From Pseudalkalibacillus hwajinpoensis (GTDB taxonomy: Bacteria; Bacillota; Bacilli; Bacillales; Guptibacillaceae): a DNA stretch of 64,000 nucleotides. A model generated the notes under the pieces. The model saw nothing but the letters and a program-made list of their open reading frames with translations, was not told where the DNA came from and did no database searches. Where the stretch lies: NCBI RefSeq assembly GCF_039851965.1, contig NZ_CP156674.1, forward strand, positions 2,418,001-2,482,000. Direction: 5' to 3'. Made by a program: the position numbers and the translations under genes. Within the stretch, counting starts at the first letter, position 1. Every line of letters begins with the position of its first letter. Shown here in pieces: positions 1 through 7,958 of this stretch.

Positions 1-21
1 CGTGTAATCAAAGAATAAAGC

Positions 22-55
22 AAAAACCCGCTCAAGGAATCTTGAGCGGGTTTTC
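22..55. terminator. Bidirectional intrinsic terminator
   Basis: A 14-bp perfect inverted repeat (AAAACCCGCTCAAG, 4-nt loop GAAT, and its complement) with A- and T-tracts on both sides. It can end transcription of the minus-strand DUF2533 gene and of whatever enters from the left edge. Confidence 0.85.
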
Positions 56-63
56 TAATTCAT

Positions 64-324
64 CTAACAATGTTTCTTTTGAACAAATTCCTCAACCATT
101 GCATTCGTTACAAACATACGTGTCGGAATGCTGCCTTGCTTCGCTAGCTCGTTGATCTGAGCAGAAAGTTCGTTAATTCGGTCAGTTGTAAAAGGTTTGC
201 CTGCCTGACAAAGTTCGACCGCACGTGTAATGGCTGCTTCTCGTTCCTTATCTAGTTGAACAAATAAGTTAATTTGCCGGTTTTTTTGGCGAAGCTGTTG
301 TGAAATCCCTTTGTGAACGCTCAT
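64..324 (-). CDS. DUF2533 family protein (YpbS-like), unknown function
   Basis: An 86-residue soluble protein beginning MSVHKGISQQLRQKNRQ, rich in charged residues and probably mostly helical. No signal peptide, membrane segment or catalytic motif is visible. Its size and N-terminus resemble the Bacillaceae-restricted DUF2533 family (B. subtilis YpbS), whose function is not known. That family call is from memory of the sequence pattern. It is monocistronic, with a terminator immediately downstream at 22-55 and a G/A-rich ribosome site just upstream of the ATG. It is transcribed away from mntP. Confidence 0.6.
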   Translation of the reverse strand: MSVHKGISQQLRQKNRQINLFVQLDKEREAAITRAVELCQAGKPFTTDRINELSAQINELAKQGSIPTRMFVTNAMVEEFVQKKHC

Positions 325-464
325 ATTATGGTTTCCTCCAATGTGGCTCGTTTCTTAATAACTACCCTTAAGGAGCCTTTCGTAATCTATTATTCATTCT
401 TTCTCTTCTATTTTCAAGAGAACGTGCATAAAAGTTGAATAGCACGTCCCGAGGGGGAGATGAA

Positions 465-1022
465 ATGATTTCCAGTGCATTAATTGGAGAGCTTGCGACA
501 TTAAGCTTAATGGCTTTTGCTCTCGGTATGGATGCTTTTTCTGTTGGACTCGGTATGGGAATGATCCCACTTCGTCTTCGTCAAATCGCAAAAATAGGAG
601 CTGTGATCGGCCTGTTCCATATGGGAATGCCACTTGGCGGAATGATGATTGGACGCCTTTTATCCGTACATTTCGGCACAATCGCTACTATGATTGGTGG
701 AGGACTATTGCTTATGCTTGGATTACAGATGGCCGCATCTTCACTCTCTTCGAATGATAAACCATTTGTGACACCAATCGGTATTGGTCTCTTATTATTT
801 TCGGTAAGCGTTAGCCTCGACAGCTTCTCGGTTGGCTTGAGTCTCGGCATTTATGGCGCAAGAGTAGTGGTTACCATTCTTTTATTTGGACTGATCAGCA
901 TGTTCCTAACGTGGGCCGGGTTAATGATGGGGAGAAAGTTCCGTAACTGGGTCGGCTCCTACAGTGAGCTTCTTGGCGGCTGCATTCTCTTTGGTTTTGG
1001 ACTGAAACTCCTGATCATCTAG
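465..1022 (+). CDS. mntP: Manganese efflux pump MntP
   Basis: MntP exports Mn2+ across the cytoplasmic membrane. The 185-residue protein is almost entirely hydrophobic with about six transmembrane segments, and carries the two internally repeated motifs of the family: GMDAFSVGLGMG near the N-terminus and SLDSFSVGLSLG in the second half. The ATG at 465 is chosen because the strong GAGGGGGAG site ends a few bases before it. An in-frame TTG at 435 has no ribosome site. B. subtilis carries the orthologue (ywlD) close to ywlE-rpiB-ywlG, so synteny agrees. Here hflKC lies between them. No Mn riboswitch (yybP-ykoY) pattern was recognised upstream. Confidence 0.9.
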   Translation: MISSALIGELATLSLMAFALGMDAFSVGLGMGMIPLRLRQIAKIGAVIGLFHMGMPLGGMMIGRLLSVHFGTIATMIGGGLLLMLGLQMAASSLSSNDKPFVTPIGIGLLLFSVSVSLDSFSVGLSLGIYGARVVVTILLFGLISMFLTWAGLMMGRKFRNWVGSYSELLGGCILFGFGLKLLII

Positions 1023-1080
1023 ATGAGAGGGAGGTTTTATTACGAAATCGCGGATATACGTCTCATTTAGAGCAAAGTAA

Positions 1081-1114
1081 GGGCTGCTAGAGCACATGAA
1101 GGTCCCAGCAGCCT
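1081..1114. terminator. Hairpin between convergent mntP and hflC
   Basis: GGCTGCT at 1082-1088 pairs with AGCAGCC at 1107-1113, between the 3' ends of mntP (plus) and hflC (minus). The T-tract is weak in both directions, so efficiency is uncertain. Confidence 0.5.
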
Positions 1115-1121
1115 TAGCTTC

Positions 1122-2054
1122 CTACTCAGTAACCCCTTGTAATAACCTCGCATATGGCGAATCAGCAGGAAGCATAATCACCGTTTCATCGTTCAGTGTT
1201 GTTTTATAAGACTCAAGCGTACGATATAGCTCATAAAACTCCGGATCCTGACTGAATGCGTTGTTGTAAATTTTCGCAGCTTTTGATTCACCTTCAGCTC
1301 GAATTTCCTGAGCATCTGCGTCGGCTTTAGCAAGAATCGTATCTACTTCTTTATCTGTTTCCGCTTTAATACGATCAGAGTCAGCGTCACCCTGTGAAAG
1401 GTATTCCTGTGCTTTCGATTCCCGTTCAGATATCATCCGTTGGAAGACAGATTGCTCGTTCGCATCTGGAAGGTCGGTCCGTTTCATGCGAACATCGGTC
1501 ACCTGGATTCCGTAAGCATCACGTTCTAACAGTTTATTCACCCGTTCGCGAACACGGTCATTAAAATTTCCCCGATTAGACTTTTCCTCATTAATAATTT
1601 CGTCATACTCTAATTGACCAAGCTCTGAACGAATCACAGAAAAAATGAATTCTCCCATTTTCGCCTCAGCATTTTCAATCGTTCTTGCATTACTAATCAT
1701 ATCCTGGGGATCACTAACCGACCAGACGGCATAGTTATCGACGGTCATTCGCTTTTTATCTTTAGTAGTAATCTCTTCTGGATTCACATCATAAAGCATT
1801 TGGTATTTCGGAAGCGTTGTAATCGACTGAATAAATGGAATCTTAAATTTCAATCCTGGCTTTGTTTCAATTTTCACAACGTCACCAAATTGACGAATTA
1901 CCTTGTATTCTCCTTCTTTTACAATGAAAACGGTACTAAAAATGCCACCGATGATGATGAGAAGGAGGACGATGAGCAATCCAGTTTTAACAACTTTACC
2001 TGGATTCATTTTGCGCCTATGTTCATCCATATTAAAAACGTTTTGATCACTCAT
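1122..2054 (-). CDS. hflC: HflC, SPFH/Band 7 protease modulator
   Basis: HflC forms a membrane cage with HflK around the FtsH protease and modulates it. The 310-residue protein has a cytoplasmic N-terminus, one membrane anchor (about residues 23-45, LLIVLLLIIIGGIFSTVFIV) and a long SPFH/prohibitin domain with a charged helical C-terminal half (RAEGESKAAKIYNNAF). An ORF extension begins at 2081, but the ATG at 2054 has a good site (AAGGGAAG) and overlaps the end of hflK, so translation is probably coupled. hflK is directly upstream. B. subtilis lacks this pair at this locus. Confidence 0.88.
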   Translation of the reverse strand: MSDQNVFNMDEHRRKMNPGKVVKTGLLIVLLLIIIGGIFSTVFIVKEGEYKVIRQFGDVVKIETKPGLKFKIPFIQSITTLPKYQMLYDVNPEEITTKDKKRMTVDNYAVWSVSDPQDMISNARTIENAEAKMGEFIFSVIRSELGQLEYDEIINEEKSNRGNFNDRVRERVNKLLERDAYGIQVTDVRMKRTDLPDANEQSVFQRMISERESKAQEYLSQGDADSDRIKAETDKEVDTILAKADADAQEIRAEGESKAAKIYNNAFSQDPEFYELYRTLESYKTTLNDETVIMLPADSPYARLLQGVTE

Positions 2055-3009
2055 TCGTTTCACTTCCCTTCGGCTTTTCATTCTCGGTTTTTTTCTCCGC
2101 TGGCTGAATCGGCAAATACTTTACTGTGTCGCCGCCTTCGTCCATAATGTAAATCTTCGTATCAGGCAGGACCTCTTCAAGTGTTTCCAAAATTAGTCTT
2201 TGTTTGGTGATATCTGGATTGTTCTTGTATTCGTTATAAAGGGCGTTGAACGTCGCGACATCCCCGCGGGCCTGCTCAATTCGCTGTGCTTTGTCACCTT
2301 TTGCTTTTGAAATACGCGCATCCTTTTGTCCTTCAACAACGTTTAATTCCTGGTTTTTGTATTTCCTTGCCCCATAGATCGTCGTTTCCTTCTGTTCACG
2401 TGCGTCAACTACGTTTGTAAATGCTTTACGAACCTCATCATTCGGAAGTTCAACATCCTGTAGTTTCACATCAAGTATGGAGATGCCAATTTCGTAGCGG
2501 TCGATTAAATCTGTCAGCAGATCACGGACGTTTCCTTCGATTTCAGCCTTCCCGGATGTGAGCGCTTCATCTATTTCTGAGCTTCCGATGACACCTCTTA
2601 AGGAAGCGGAGGTGGCATTATATAGAATTTCTTTTGGTTCATCTGAATAGTAGAGATACTGCTTCGGATTCGTAATTCTCCATTGAACTACAAGGTCCGC
2701 GAGAACAATGTTCTCATCTCCAGTAACCATTTTCGTTTCCTCTGGATAATCAACGATTTTGCCATCTTCTTCATCATAGCCAAACGTCAAACTGAATGTT
2801 TCTCTCGGTAAAACATCTACCTGCTGAATTGGCCATGGGAGTTTGAAGTGGAGGCCGGCATCGCTAATCTCTTCATCTACTTTCCCAAATGTCATGATCA
2901 CCGCCTGCTCTGACTCATCAACGGTGTACCAGCTTGTAACGAGAATAACTCCTAGGAGTAGAAATAGTACAACGGCCCCTGCAATAACTGCGATTTTTCT
3001 TTGCGACAT
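2047..3009 (-). CDS. hflK: HflK, SPFH/Band 7 FtsH modulator
   Basis: Partner of HflC in the HflKC complex that regulates membrane protease FtsH. The 320-residue protein has an N-terminal transmembrane segment (residues about 7-27), then the SPFH domain (SWYTVDESEQAVIMTFGKV) and a helical region typical of HflK (DAREQKETTIYGARKYKNQE, KGDKAQRIEQARGDVATFN). The C-terminus is Lys/Glu-rich. First gene of a two-gene operon read opposite to its neighbours. The 3' end overlaps the hflC start by 8 nt. Confidence 0.88.
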   Translation of the reverse strand: MSQRKIAVIAGAVVLFLLLGVILVTSWYTVDESEQAVIMTFGKVDEEISDAGLHFKLPWPIQQVDVLPRETFSLTFGYDEEDGKIVDYPEETKMVTGDENIVLADLVVQWRITNPKQYLYYSDEPKEILYNATSASLRGVIGSSEIDEALTSGKAEIEGNVRDLLTDLIDRYEIGISILDVKLQDVELPNDEVRKAFTNVVDAREQKETTIYGARKYKNQELNVVEGQKDARISKAKGDKAQRIEQARGDVATFNALYNEYKNNPDITKQRLILETLEEVLPDTKIYIMDEGGDTVKYLPIQPAEKKTENEKPKGSETNE

Positions 3010-3163
3010 GTGACTTCCCCCCTTGATTTTCTTCTAACGAGTATTACGTGCAGATGACAAAAAGGTTTCAAGAATTTCATATTTTTTCACATTTGTTCTG
3101 TTGGATTAGAGGGTGGATTTATCCCCCTGCATCTTTCATAATAAGGAAGGAAGGGAAGTGGAC

Positions 3164-3790
3164 ATGGTGAGAGTTGTATTTATATGCACAGGAAACACAT
3201 GCCGCAGTCCAATGGCGGAAGTGATATTAAAAAATAGAAGCGAGAACATTGAAGTGAAGTCAGCAGGTGTGTTTGCGGCGAACGGGGCTCCGGCCAGCCA
3301 TCAGGTGGAAACTCTTTTAACAGAGAAGAAGCTAGCTTTCACACATCGCGCTCAAATGCTTGATCGACAGCTTGCAGAATGGGGAGACATTCTTCTCACG
3401 ATGACGAGTAGCCATAAGGCACTTGTTCTGCGAGATTTTCCAGATCTTGCTGACAAAGTCTATACATTGAAAGAGTACGCGGTGGATGAGGAAAAGTATG
3501 ATGAGTATCAGCAAAAAGCAGCTGAGATCGAAATGAAGCGAGCGGCTTTTTCACATGATGTAACGAGCTTTGAAGGAGAAGAAGAACGCGTGAAGAGAAA
3601 TGAGTTTGAAGCAGCTCTGACCAGGGATCTTGATGAATTGAGAGAGCTTGAGGATCAATTGCCTTCAATGGATATTTCTGATCCCTTTGGTGGTACAATT
3701 GAGCAGTATCGGGAAACCTATCATGAAATTGAAGCAGCGGTAGACCGAATGTTGGAACGGATGAATAGAGAAAACGGCCTGGAGGGATAG
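3164..3790 (+). CDS. ywlE: YwlE-type protein-arginine phosphatase with a long internal insertion
   Basis: Low-molecular-weight phosphatase fold. In B. subtilis and Geobacillus the family member removes phosphate from arginine residues placed by McsB, controlling ClpCP degradation. The active-site loop CTGNTCRSP (Cys8, Arg14) and the general-acid loop DPFGG (Asp173) are intact. The protein is 208 residues against about 150 for the family. The excess is a charged, Glu/Lys-rich, probably coiled-coil stretch at about residues 107-168, between TLKEYA and DISDPFGG. The ATG at 3164 follows AAGGAAGGGAAG; the ORF opens earlier at 3113 without support. It sits 2 nt before rpiB, in the B. subtilis gene order. 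Confidence 0.88.
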   Translation: MVRVVFICTGNTCRSPMAEVILKNRSENIEVKSAGVFAANGAPASHQVETLLTEKKLAFTHRAQMLDRQLAEWGDILLTMTSSHKALVLRDFPDLADKVYTLKEYAVDEEKYDEYQQKAAEIEMKRAAFSHDVTSFEGEEERVKRNEFEAALTRDLDELRELEDQLPSMDISDPFGGTIEQYRETYHEIEAAVDRMLERMNRENGLEG

Positions 3791-3792
3791 AA

Positions 3793-4236
3793 ATGAAAGT
3801 AGCAATTGGAGCAGATCATGCTGGGGTAAACATTAAAGGGGACATCATCAATGTAATCAAGGAACTCGGGATGGAAGTAATTGATCTTGGCTGCGATTGT
3901 AATGATTCGGTTGATTACCCCGATTACGCCATTCCTGTAGCAGAAAAAGTAGCGACTGGTGAAGCTGACCGTGGAATTCTTATTTGTGGCACAGGCATTG
4001 GCATGTCGATTGCTGCTAACAAGGTGAATGGCATCCGCTGTGCGCTTGTCCACGATCTTTTCAGCGCAAAAGCAACCAGACAGCATAATGATACGAATGT
4101 CCTTGCAATGGGAGAGCGGGTCATTGGCCCGGGTCTCGCTGTTGAGATTGCCAGAGTGTGGCTTGAAACAGAATACGAAGCAGGGCGCCATGCGAGAAGA
4201 GTTGGAAAAATCACGGAGTACGAAGCGAAAGCATAA
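3793..4236 (+). CDS. rpiB: Ribose-5-phosphate isomerase B
   Basis: Interconverts ribose 5-phosphate and ribulose 5-phosphate in the pentose phosphate pathway; RpiB-type enzymes can also act on allose 6-phosphate. The 147-residue protein shows the N-terminal GADHAGVNIKG substrate loop, catalytic Cys65 in CGTGIGMSIAANK and the conserved N98/D-rich region around HNDTNVLAMG. The ATG follows ywlE with a 2-nt gap and an AGGGATAG site, so the two are co-transcribed. Length and motifs are normal for the family. Confidence 0.93.
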   Translation: MKVAIGADHAGVNIKGDIINVIKELGMEVIDLGCDCNDSVDYPDYAIPVAEKVATGEADRGILICGTGIGMSIAANKVNGIRCALVHDLFSAKATRQHNDTNVLAMGERVIGPGLAVEIARVWLETEYEAGRHARRVGKITEYEAKA

Positions 4237-4250
4237 GGGGGGCGTTACCT

Positions 4251-4823
4251 TTGGATGAACAGACAGTAAATCAGCTGACACAGCATACATCAGAAGCGCT
4301 TCAGGATTTACAGATTGATGCTCGCCTCACAGAGCGTCATTTGCTTGTGATAGGGATGAGTTCTAGCGAGGTAATAGGTAAGAGAATTGGGACTTCTGGT
4401 ACTACCACGGCTGCGGAAGCGATCTTTGAAAGCGTTCGTTCCTTCCAGAGGAAAACAGGTGTTCAACTTGCATTTCAATGCTGCGAACATTTAAACCGTG
4501 CCCTCGTTGTGGAACGTGAAACAGCGTACGCGAAAAGGTATGACATTGTTGCTGCCGTTCCAACAGCGAAAGCAGGCGGATCAATGGCTACATATGCCTT
4601 TAGTCAAATGAGTGATCCGGTTCTTGTGGAGTTCATTTCCGCTGATGCGGGAATTGATATTGGTGATACGTTTATTGGCATGCACATTAGACATGTTGCT
4701 GTTCCTGTTCGAAGCATGCATAAATCGATTGGTCATGCCCACTTAACGATGGCTCGCTCACGCCCGAAACTCATTGGTGGAGAACGTGCGTCTTATCCAG
4801 GTAGAAATGAGCACTGCTTTTAA
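4251..4823 (+). CDS. ywlG: YwlG / TIGR01440 family protein
   Basis: A 190-residue protein of the conserved Firmicutes family TIGR01440 (B. subtilis YwlG), usually found between rpiB and glyA as here. Biochemical function is not established. Recognisable conserved stretches are RHLLVIGMSSSEVIGKRIG, CCEHLNRALV and GGSMATYAF, with several His, Cys and Glu residues that could bind metal. It is soluble with no signal peptide. The start is TTG at 4251, preceded by TAAGGGGGG at good spacing. It is the last gene of the ywlE-rpiB-ywlG group before the glyA promoter. Confidence 0.85.
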   Translation: MDEQTVNQLTQHTSEALQDLQIDARLTERHLLVIGMSSSEVIGKRIGTSGTTTAAEAIFESVRSFQRKTGVQLAFQCCEHLNRALVVERETAYAKRYDIVAAVPTAKAGGSMATYAFSQMSDPVLVEFISADAGIDIGDTFIGMHIRHVAVPVRSMHKSIGHAHLTMARSRPKLIGGERASYPGRNEHCF

Positions 4824-4827
4824 GTTG

Positions 4828-4871
4828 AAAACCGAACGATAATATAGTTAATTTATCTAATGTACGGATTC
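4828..4871. promoter_or_regulatory. Likely PurR operator (PurBox pair) upstream of glyA
   Basis: AAAACCGAACGAT at 4828-4840 matches the B. subtilis PurBox consensus AWWWCCGAACWWT at 12 of 13 positions. On the other strand GAATCCGTACATT (4859-4871) matches at 11 of 13. The two are inverted and 18 nt apart, close to the 16-17 nt usual for PurR sites. glyA belongs to the PurR regulon in B. subtilis. A TACAAT -10 with an upstream TG (4881-4889) follows, so a bound PurR would sit just upstream of the promoter. Confidence 0.6.
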
Positions 4872-4960
4872 GATCTTATGTGGTACAATGCAAACTAGAT
4901 TGAATCACTCCTGTTCGTGTAAACGAATGGAAATTTGTGTGGGATGGAAAGGGGATATCA

Positions 4961-6208
4961 ATGCAAAACCTGGCAAAGCAGGATCAAGAACTTTTACAGG
5001 CAATGAAAGAAGAACTTGGTAGACAGCGCAGCAAGATTGAACTAATTGCATCAGAGAACTTTGTATCACAAGCTGTTATGGAGGCTCAAGGGTCAGTTTT
5101 AACAAATAAGTACGCGGAAGGTTATCCTGGCCGTCGTTATTATGGTGGCTGTGAATATGTCGATGTCGCTGAAAATATCGCAAGAGACCGTGCGAAGCAA
5201 TTATTCGGTGCGGACCATGTAAACGTCCAGCCGCATTCAGGCGCACAGGCAAATATGGCTGTTTATTTCACAATCCTTGAGCAGGGAGATACGGTTCTTG
5301 GAATGAACCTTTCTCACGGTGGACATCTCACACACGGAAGTCCGGTTAACTTTAGTGGAGTGCAGTACAACTTCGTTGAGTACGGAGTTGACAAAGAATC
5401 CCATCGTATTAATTATGATGATGTTCTTGAAAAAGCCAAGACGCATCGTCCAAAATTGATTGTTGCTGGTGCAAGCGCGTATCCACGCGAAATTGATTTT
5501 AAACGTTTCCGTGAGATTGCAGACGAAGTAGATGCATACTTGATGGTTGATATGGCGCACATTGCAGGTCTTGTGGCGACAGGTCATCATCCAAATCCTG
5601 TTCCTTACGCACATTTCGTAACAACAACAACACACAAAACCCTTCGGGGCCCTCGTGGTGGTATGATTCTTTGTAATGAAGAATTTGCGAAGAAAATTGA
5701 CAAGTCGATCTTCCCTGGTATTCAGGGCGGTCCCCTTATGCACGTCATCGCAGCGAAAGCAGTGGCATTCGGCGAAGCGCTTTCTGATGAGTTCAAAGCT
5801 TATTCAGAAAAAGTGATCTCTAATGCTAGAAAGCTAGCATCTTCACTTGAAAAAGAAGGCATTAATCTCGTTTCTAATGGAACGGATAATCACCTTGTTT
5901 TACTTGATCTTCAGAGCCTTGACATCACAGGTAAAGTAGCAGAAAAAGCGCTGGATGACATTGGCATTACAACAAACAAAAACACGATTCCTTTTGATCC
6001 ACAAAGTCCATTCGTGACAAGTGGTCTTCGAATCGGAACAGCTGCCGTCACTTCTCGTGGATTTGGAGAAGCTGAAATGGAAGAAATCGCAAGCATTATT
6101 GGCGACGTTCTAAAACAGCTTGAAAATGAAGAGGTTCTAAAGAAAGCAGAAGAGCGCGTACACGCATTAACGGATAAGTTTCCGATGTACAAAAATCTTT
6201 CTTATTAA
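4961..6208 (+). CDS. glyA: Serine hydroxymethyltransferase
   Basis: PLP enzyme converting serine plus tetrahydrofolate to glycine and 5,10-methylene-THF, the main one-carbon source. The 415-residue protein carries the PLP lysine in TTTTHKTLRGPRGG (Lys226), the N-terminal SENF motif (ELIASENFVS) and the YGG/EGYPGRRYYGG substrate region. The ATG at 4961 follows GGAAAGGGG. An earlier in-frame ATG at 4937 lies upstream of that site. Monocistronic, with a promoter and PurBox-like sites upstream and a strong terminator downstream. Confidence 0.95.
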   Translation: MQNLAKQDQELLQAMKEELGRQRSKIELIASENFVSQAVMEAQGSVLTNKYAEGYPGRRYYGGCEYVDVAENIARDRAKQLFGADHVNVQPHSGAQANMAVYFTILEQGDTVLGMNLSHGGHLTHGSPVNFSGVQYNFVEYGVDKESHRINYDDVLEKAKTHRPKLIVAGASAYPREIDFKRFREIADEVDAYLMVDMAHIAGLVATGHHPNPVPYAHFVTTTTHKTLRGPRGGMILCNEEFAKKIDKSIFPGIQGGPLMHVIAAKAVAFGEALSDEFKAYSEKVISNARKLASSLEKEGINLVSNGTDNHLVLLDLQSLDITGKVAEKALDDIGITTNKNTIPFDPQSPFVTSGLRIGTAAVTSRGFGEAEMEEIASIIGDVLKQLENEEVLKKAEERVHALTDKFPMYKNLSY

Positions 6209-6216
6209 GTAGCAGT

Positions 6217-6247
6217 AAAAGCCGGAGGAAATTCTTCCGGCTTTTTT
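6217..6247 (+). terminator. Intrinsic terminator of glyA
   Basis: AAAAGCCGGAGGA pairs with TCTTCCGGCTTTT around a short AT loop, followed by a T-run, 9 nt after the glyA stop codon. Confidence 0.88.
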
Positions 6248-6385
6248 ATAGGGATAAATAGACGACAAGCTCTAAGTAAGTGAATATTTCATCATCTTCT
6301 AAAAGCTTGAATCAGAGTGTGTTTTTCTGTAAAATTGCGAAGAAGATTTCTGAACGAAACCAAATTGAAAAGGGGAGAGCATCCG

Positions 6386-7015
6386 ATGGGTAAAGTATAC
6401 GTGTTCGATCATCCATTAATTCAACATAAGCTTACATACATTCGAGACGAAAAAACAGGTACAAAGGAATTCCGTGAACTTGTTGACGAAGTAGCTGCAC
6501 TGATGGCTTATGAAATTACTAGAGAGCTTCCGACTGAAGAAGTGATCGTAAAGACACCGGTAACTGAAGCGAAATCAAAAGTTCTTTCTGGTAAGAAGCT
6601 TGGTCTTGTGCCAATTCTTCGAGCAGGACTTGGAATGACAGACGGCATCCTTAAGCTTATTCCTGCGGCAAAAGTAGGGCACGTTGGCCTTTACCGCGAT
6701 CCGGAAACACTCCAGCCGGTCGAATATTACGTCAAACTCCCTGCAGATATTGAAGAGCGTGAATTTATCGTTATTGATCCGATGCTTGCGACAGGTGGAT
6801 CTGCTGTTGAGGCGATCAACTCTCTTAAGAAGCGCGGAGCAAAGAACATTAAGATGATGTGTCTTATCGCAGCACCAGAAGGCGTGGAGCTGCTGCACGA
6901 AGCACATCCTGACGTGGACATTTACATCGCAGGTCTTGATGAAAAGCTAAATGAAAAAGGATACATTGTTCCTGGCCTCGGTGATGCTGGTGACCGCCTG
7001 TACGGGACGAAGTAA
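6386..7015 (+). CDS. upp: Uracil phosphoribosyltransferase
   Basis: Salvage enzyme joining uracil and PRPP to give UMP. The 209-residue protein starts MGKVYVFDHPLIQHKLTYIR, as in other Bacillus Upp proteins, and carries the PRPP-binding loop VIDPMLATGGSA and the C-terminal uracil-binding segment GYIVPGLGDAGDRLYGT. The ATG at 6386 follows AAAAGGGGAGAG; the ORF opens at 6317 but that part is not family sequence. It lies between glyA and the atp operon as in B. subtilis, with its own terminator. No PyrR-type attenuator was seen. Confidence 0.95.
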   Translation: MGKVYVFDHPLIQHKLTYIRDEKTGTKEFRELVDEVAALMAYEITRELPTEEVIVKTPVTEAKSKVLSGKKLGLVPILRAGLGMTDGILKLIPAAKVGHVGLYRDPETLQPVEYYVKLPADIEEREFIVIDPMLATGGSAVEAINSLKKRGAKNIKMMCLIAAPEGVELLHEAHPDVDIYIAGLDEKLNEKGYIVPGLGDAGDRLYGTK

Positions 7016-7023
7016 GGATCTTA

Positions 7024-7052
7024 GAACCTCTTCCGAATCGGAGAGGTTCTTT
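7024..7052 (+). terminator. Intrinsic terminator of upp
   Basis: AGAACCTCT and AGAGGTTCT form a stem around TCCGAATCGG, followed by T-rich DNA, 8 nt after the upp stop. Confidence 0.85.
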
Positions 7053-7227
7053 ATTTTGGCTTTTGATTAAAGATAACGGTTAGGATGACAGTAAATGTGA
7101 AAAAACAGTGACAAAATTCGCAGTAATTAACAGGGAATCTTTACCTGAATCCTGTCAGTAAATCCATTCAGCTCTTGAAATCGTTATCATCCTTATTATT
7201 GCTGCCTTTTTTCAAAGAAAAGTTATT

Positions 7228-7243
7228 TGTGAAATTGATCACA
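7228..7243. promoter_or_regulatory. Fnr/CRP-type (or Rex-type) palindrome upstream of atp
   Basis: TGTGA-N6-TCACA, the exact Fnr/CRP-family consensus of Bacillus, lies in the 357-nt gap between upp and atpZ. The extended form TTGTGAAATTGATCACA also resembles the redox-sensor Rex site TTGTGAA-N4-TTCACAA with two mismatches. Its centre is about 61 bp upstream of the start site expected from the promoter at 7262-7290. Which regulator binds cannot be decided from sequence. Confidence 0.5.
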
Positions 7244-7261
7244 CCATTTCCCCTAAACACG

Positions 7262-7290
7262 TTGACATGATAGGCACCCTATTGTAGACT
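7262..7290 (+). promoter_or_regulatory. Sigma-A promoter of the atp operon
   Basis: TTGACA (7262-7267), a 17-nt spacer and TAGACT (7285-7290). This is the best sigma-A-like promoter in the upp-atpZ gap. It would start transcription near 7297, about 75 nt before atpZ. The rest of the gap is AT-rich with no gene. Confidence 0.7.
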
Positions 7291-7372
7291 TACAAAGGGT
7301 ATAGTGATAAGGTTTTCATTTGCTAAATAACCTTTTTAAGTGACACACCTTTTTAGCAAAGGGGCGCTCGAT

Positions 7373-7570
7373 TTGAAGGCGATGGCACTCTATACAACGA
7401 TTCTATCTTATCTTGTCGGATCAATTCTTACTGGGATTTTTCTAGGCAAATGGATGGACAGCCTTTTCGACACCTTTCCACTTTTTCTTGTTATTGGTCT
7501 CCTTCTAGGACTTGGAGGGGGAATCTACGGATTGGTTCGTCTTCTACATAAGTTTACAGGGGAAGATTAA
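7373..7570 (+). CDS. atpZ: AtpZ, first gene of the atp operon
   Basis: Small membrane protein (65 residues) with two transmembrane hairpin segments separated by WMDSLFDTFP, the pattern of the AtpZ/Gene-1 family. In Bacillus pseudofirmus OF4, AtpZ and AtpI have been linked to Mg2+ uptake and ATP synthase function. The start is taken as TTG at 7373 because AAAGGGG lies 8 nt before it; the longer reading from a GTG at 7340 has no ribosome site. Its stop abuts the atpI start. B. subtilis lacks this extra gene. Confidence 0.8.
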   Translation: MKAMALYTTILSYLVGSILTGIFLGKWMDSLFDTFPLFLVIGLLLGLGGGIYGLVRLLHKFTGED

Positions 7571-7939
7571 ATGACAGAATATACTCAAAGTTTCCGCCGC
7601 TACATGCAACTTACCCTGTATTTGCTCGCCATTTTCGTAATGGGTTGGGGAATTACCTCATATAAAGCACTATTCCTCGGGTTAATTCTTGGTACAGTAT
7701 TCAGCATTTACAACCTATTCAACATGTTCCGAAAAATCAATCGTCTTGGAGAGGCCGCTGCAGAGGGTAAGAAGGCTAAATCGCTCGGTTTTCTAACGAG
7801 ATTGGCCGTTGCGGGATTGGCAGTTGCCATCGCAACGAGATATCCGGAACACTTCAGTTTGCTAGGTGTGGTAATTGGGTTAATGATCACCTACATTATC
7901 ATTCTCATAGATTCAATATCTAAAATACGCTTTAAGTAG
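7571..7939 (+). CDS. atpI: ATP synthase protein I
   Basis: AtpI is a hydrophobic accessory protein proposed to help assemble the c-ring and, in alkaliphiles, to take part in Mg2+ transport. The 122-residue protein has about four transmembrane segments (LYLLAIFVMGWGITSY, LFLGLILGTVFSIYNLFN, LAVAGLAVAIATRYP, VVIGLMITYIIILIDS). The ATG follows the atpZ stop codon with no gap and overlaps the AGGGGAAG site inside the atpZ end. Second gene of the operon. Confidence 0.88.
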   Translation: MTEYTQSFRRYMQLTLYLLAIFVMGWGITSYKALFLGLILGTVFSIYNLFNMFRKINRLGEAAAEGKKAKSLGFLTRLAVAGLAVAIATRYPEHFSLLGVVIGLMITYIIILIDSISKIRFK

Positions 7940-7958
7940 GAAGAGAGGTGAAAAGCTG

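Noticed and set aside
3721..4290. 189-codon open frame on the minus strand across rpiB
   Set aside because: Fully antisense to rpiB and ywlG, which have clear motifs and ribosome sites; its product has no recognisable features.
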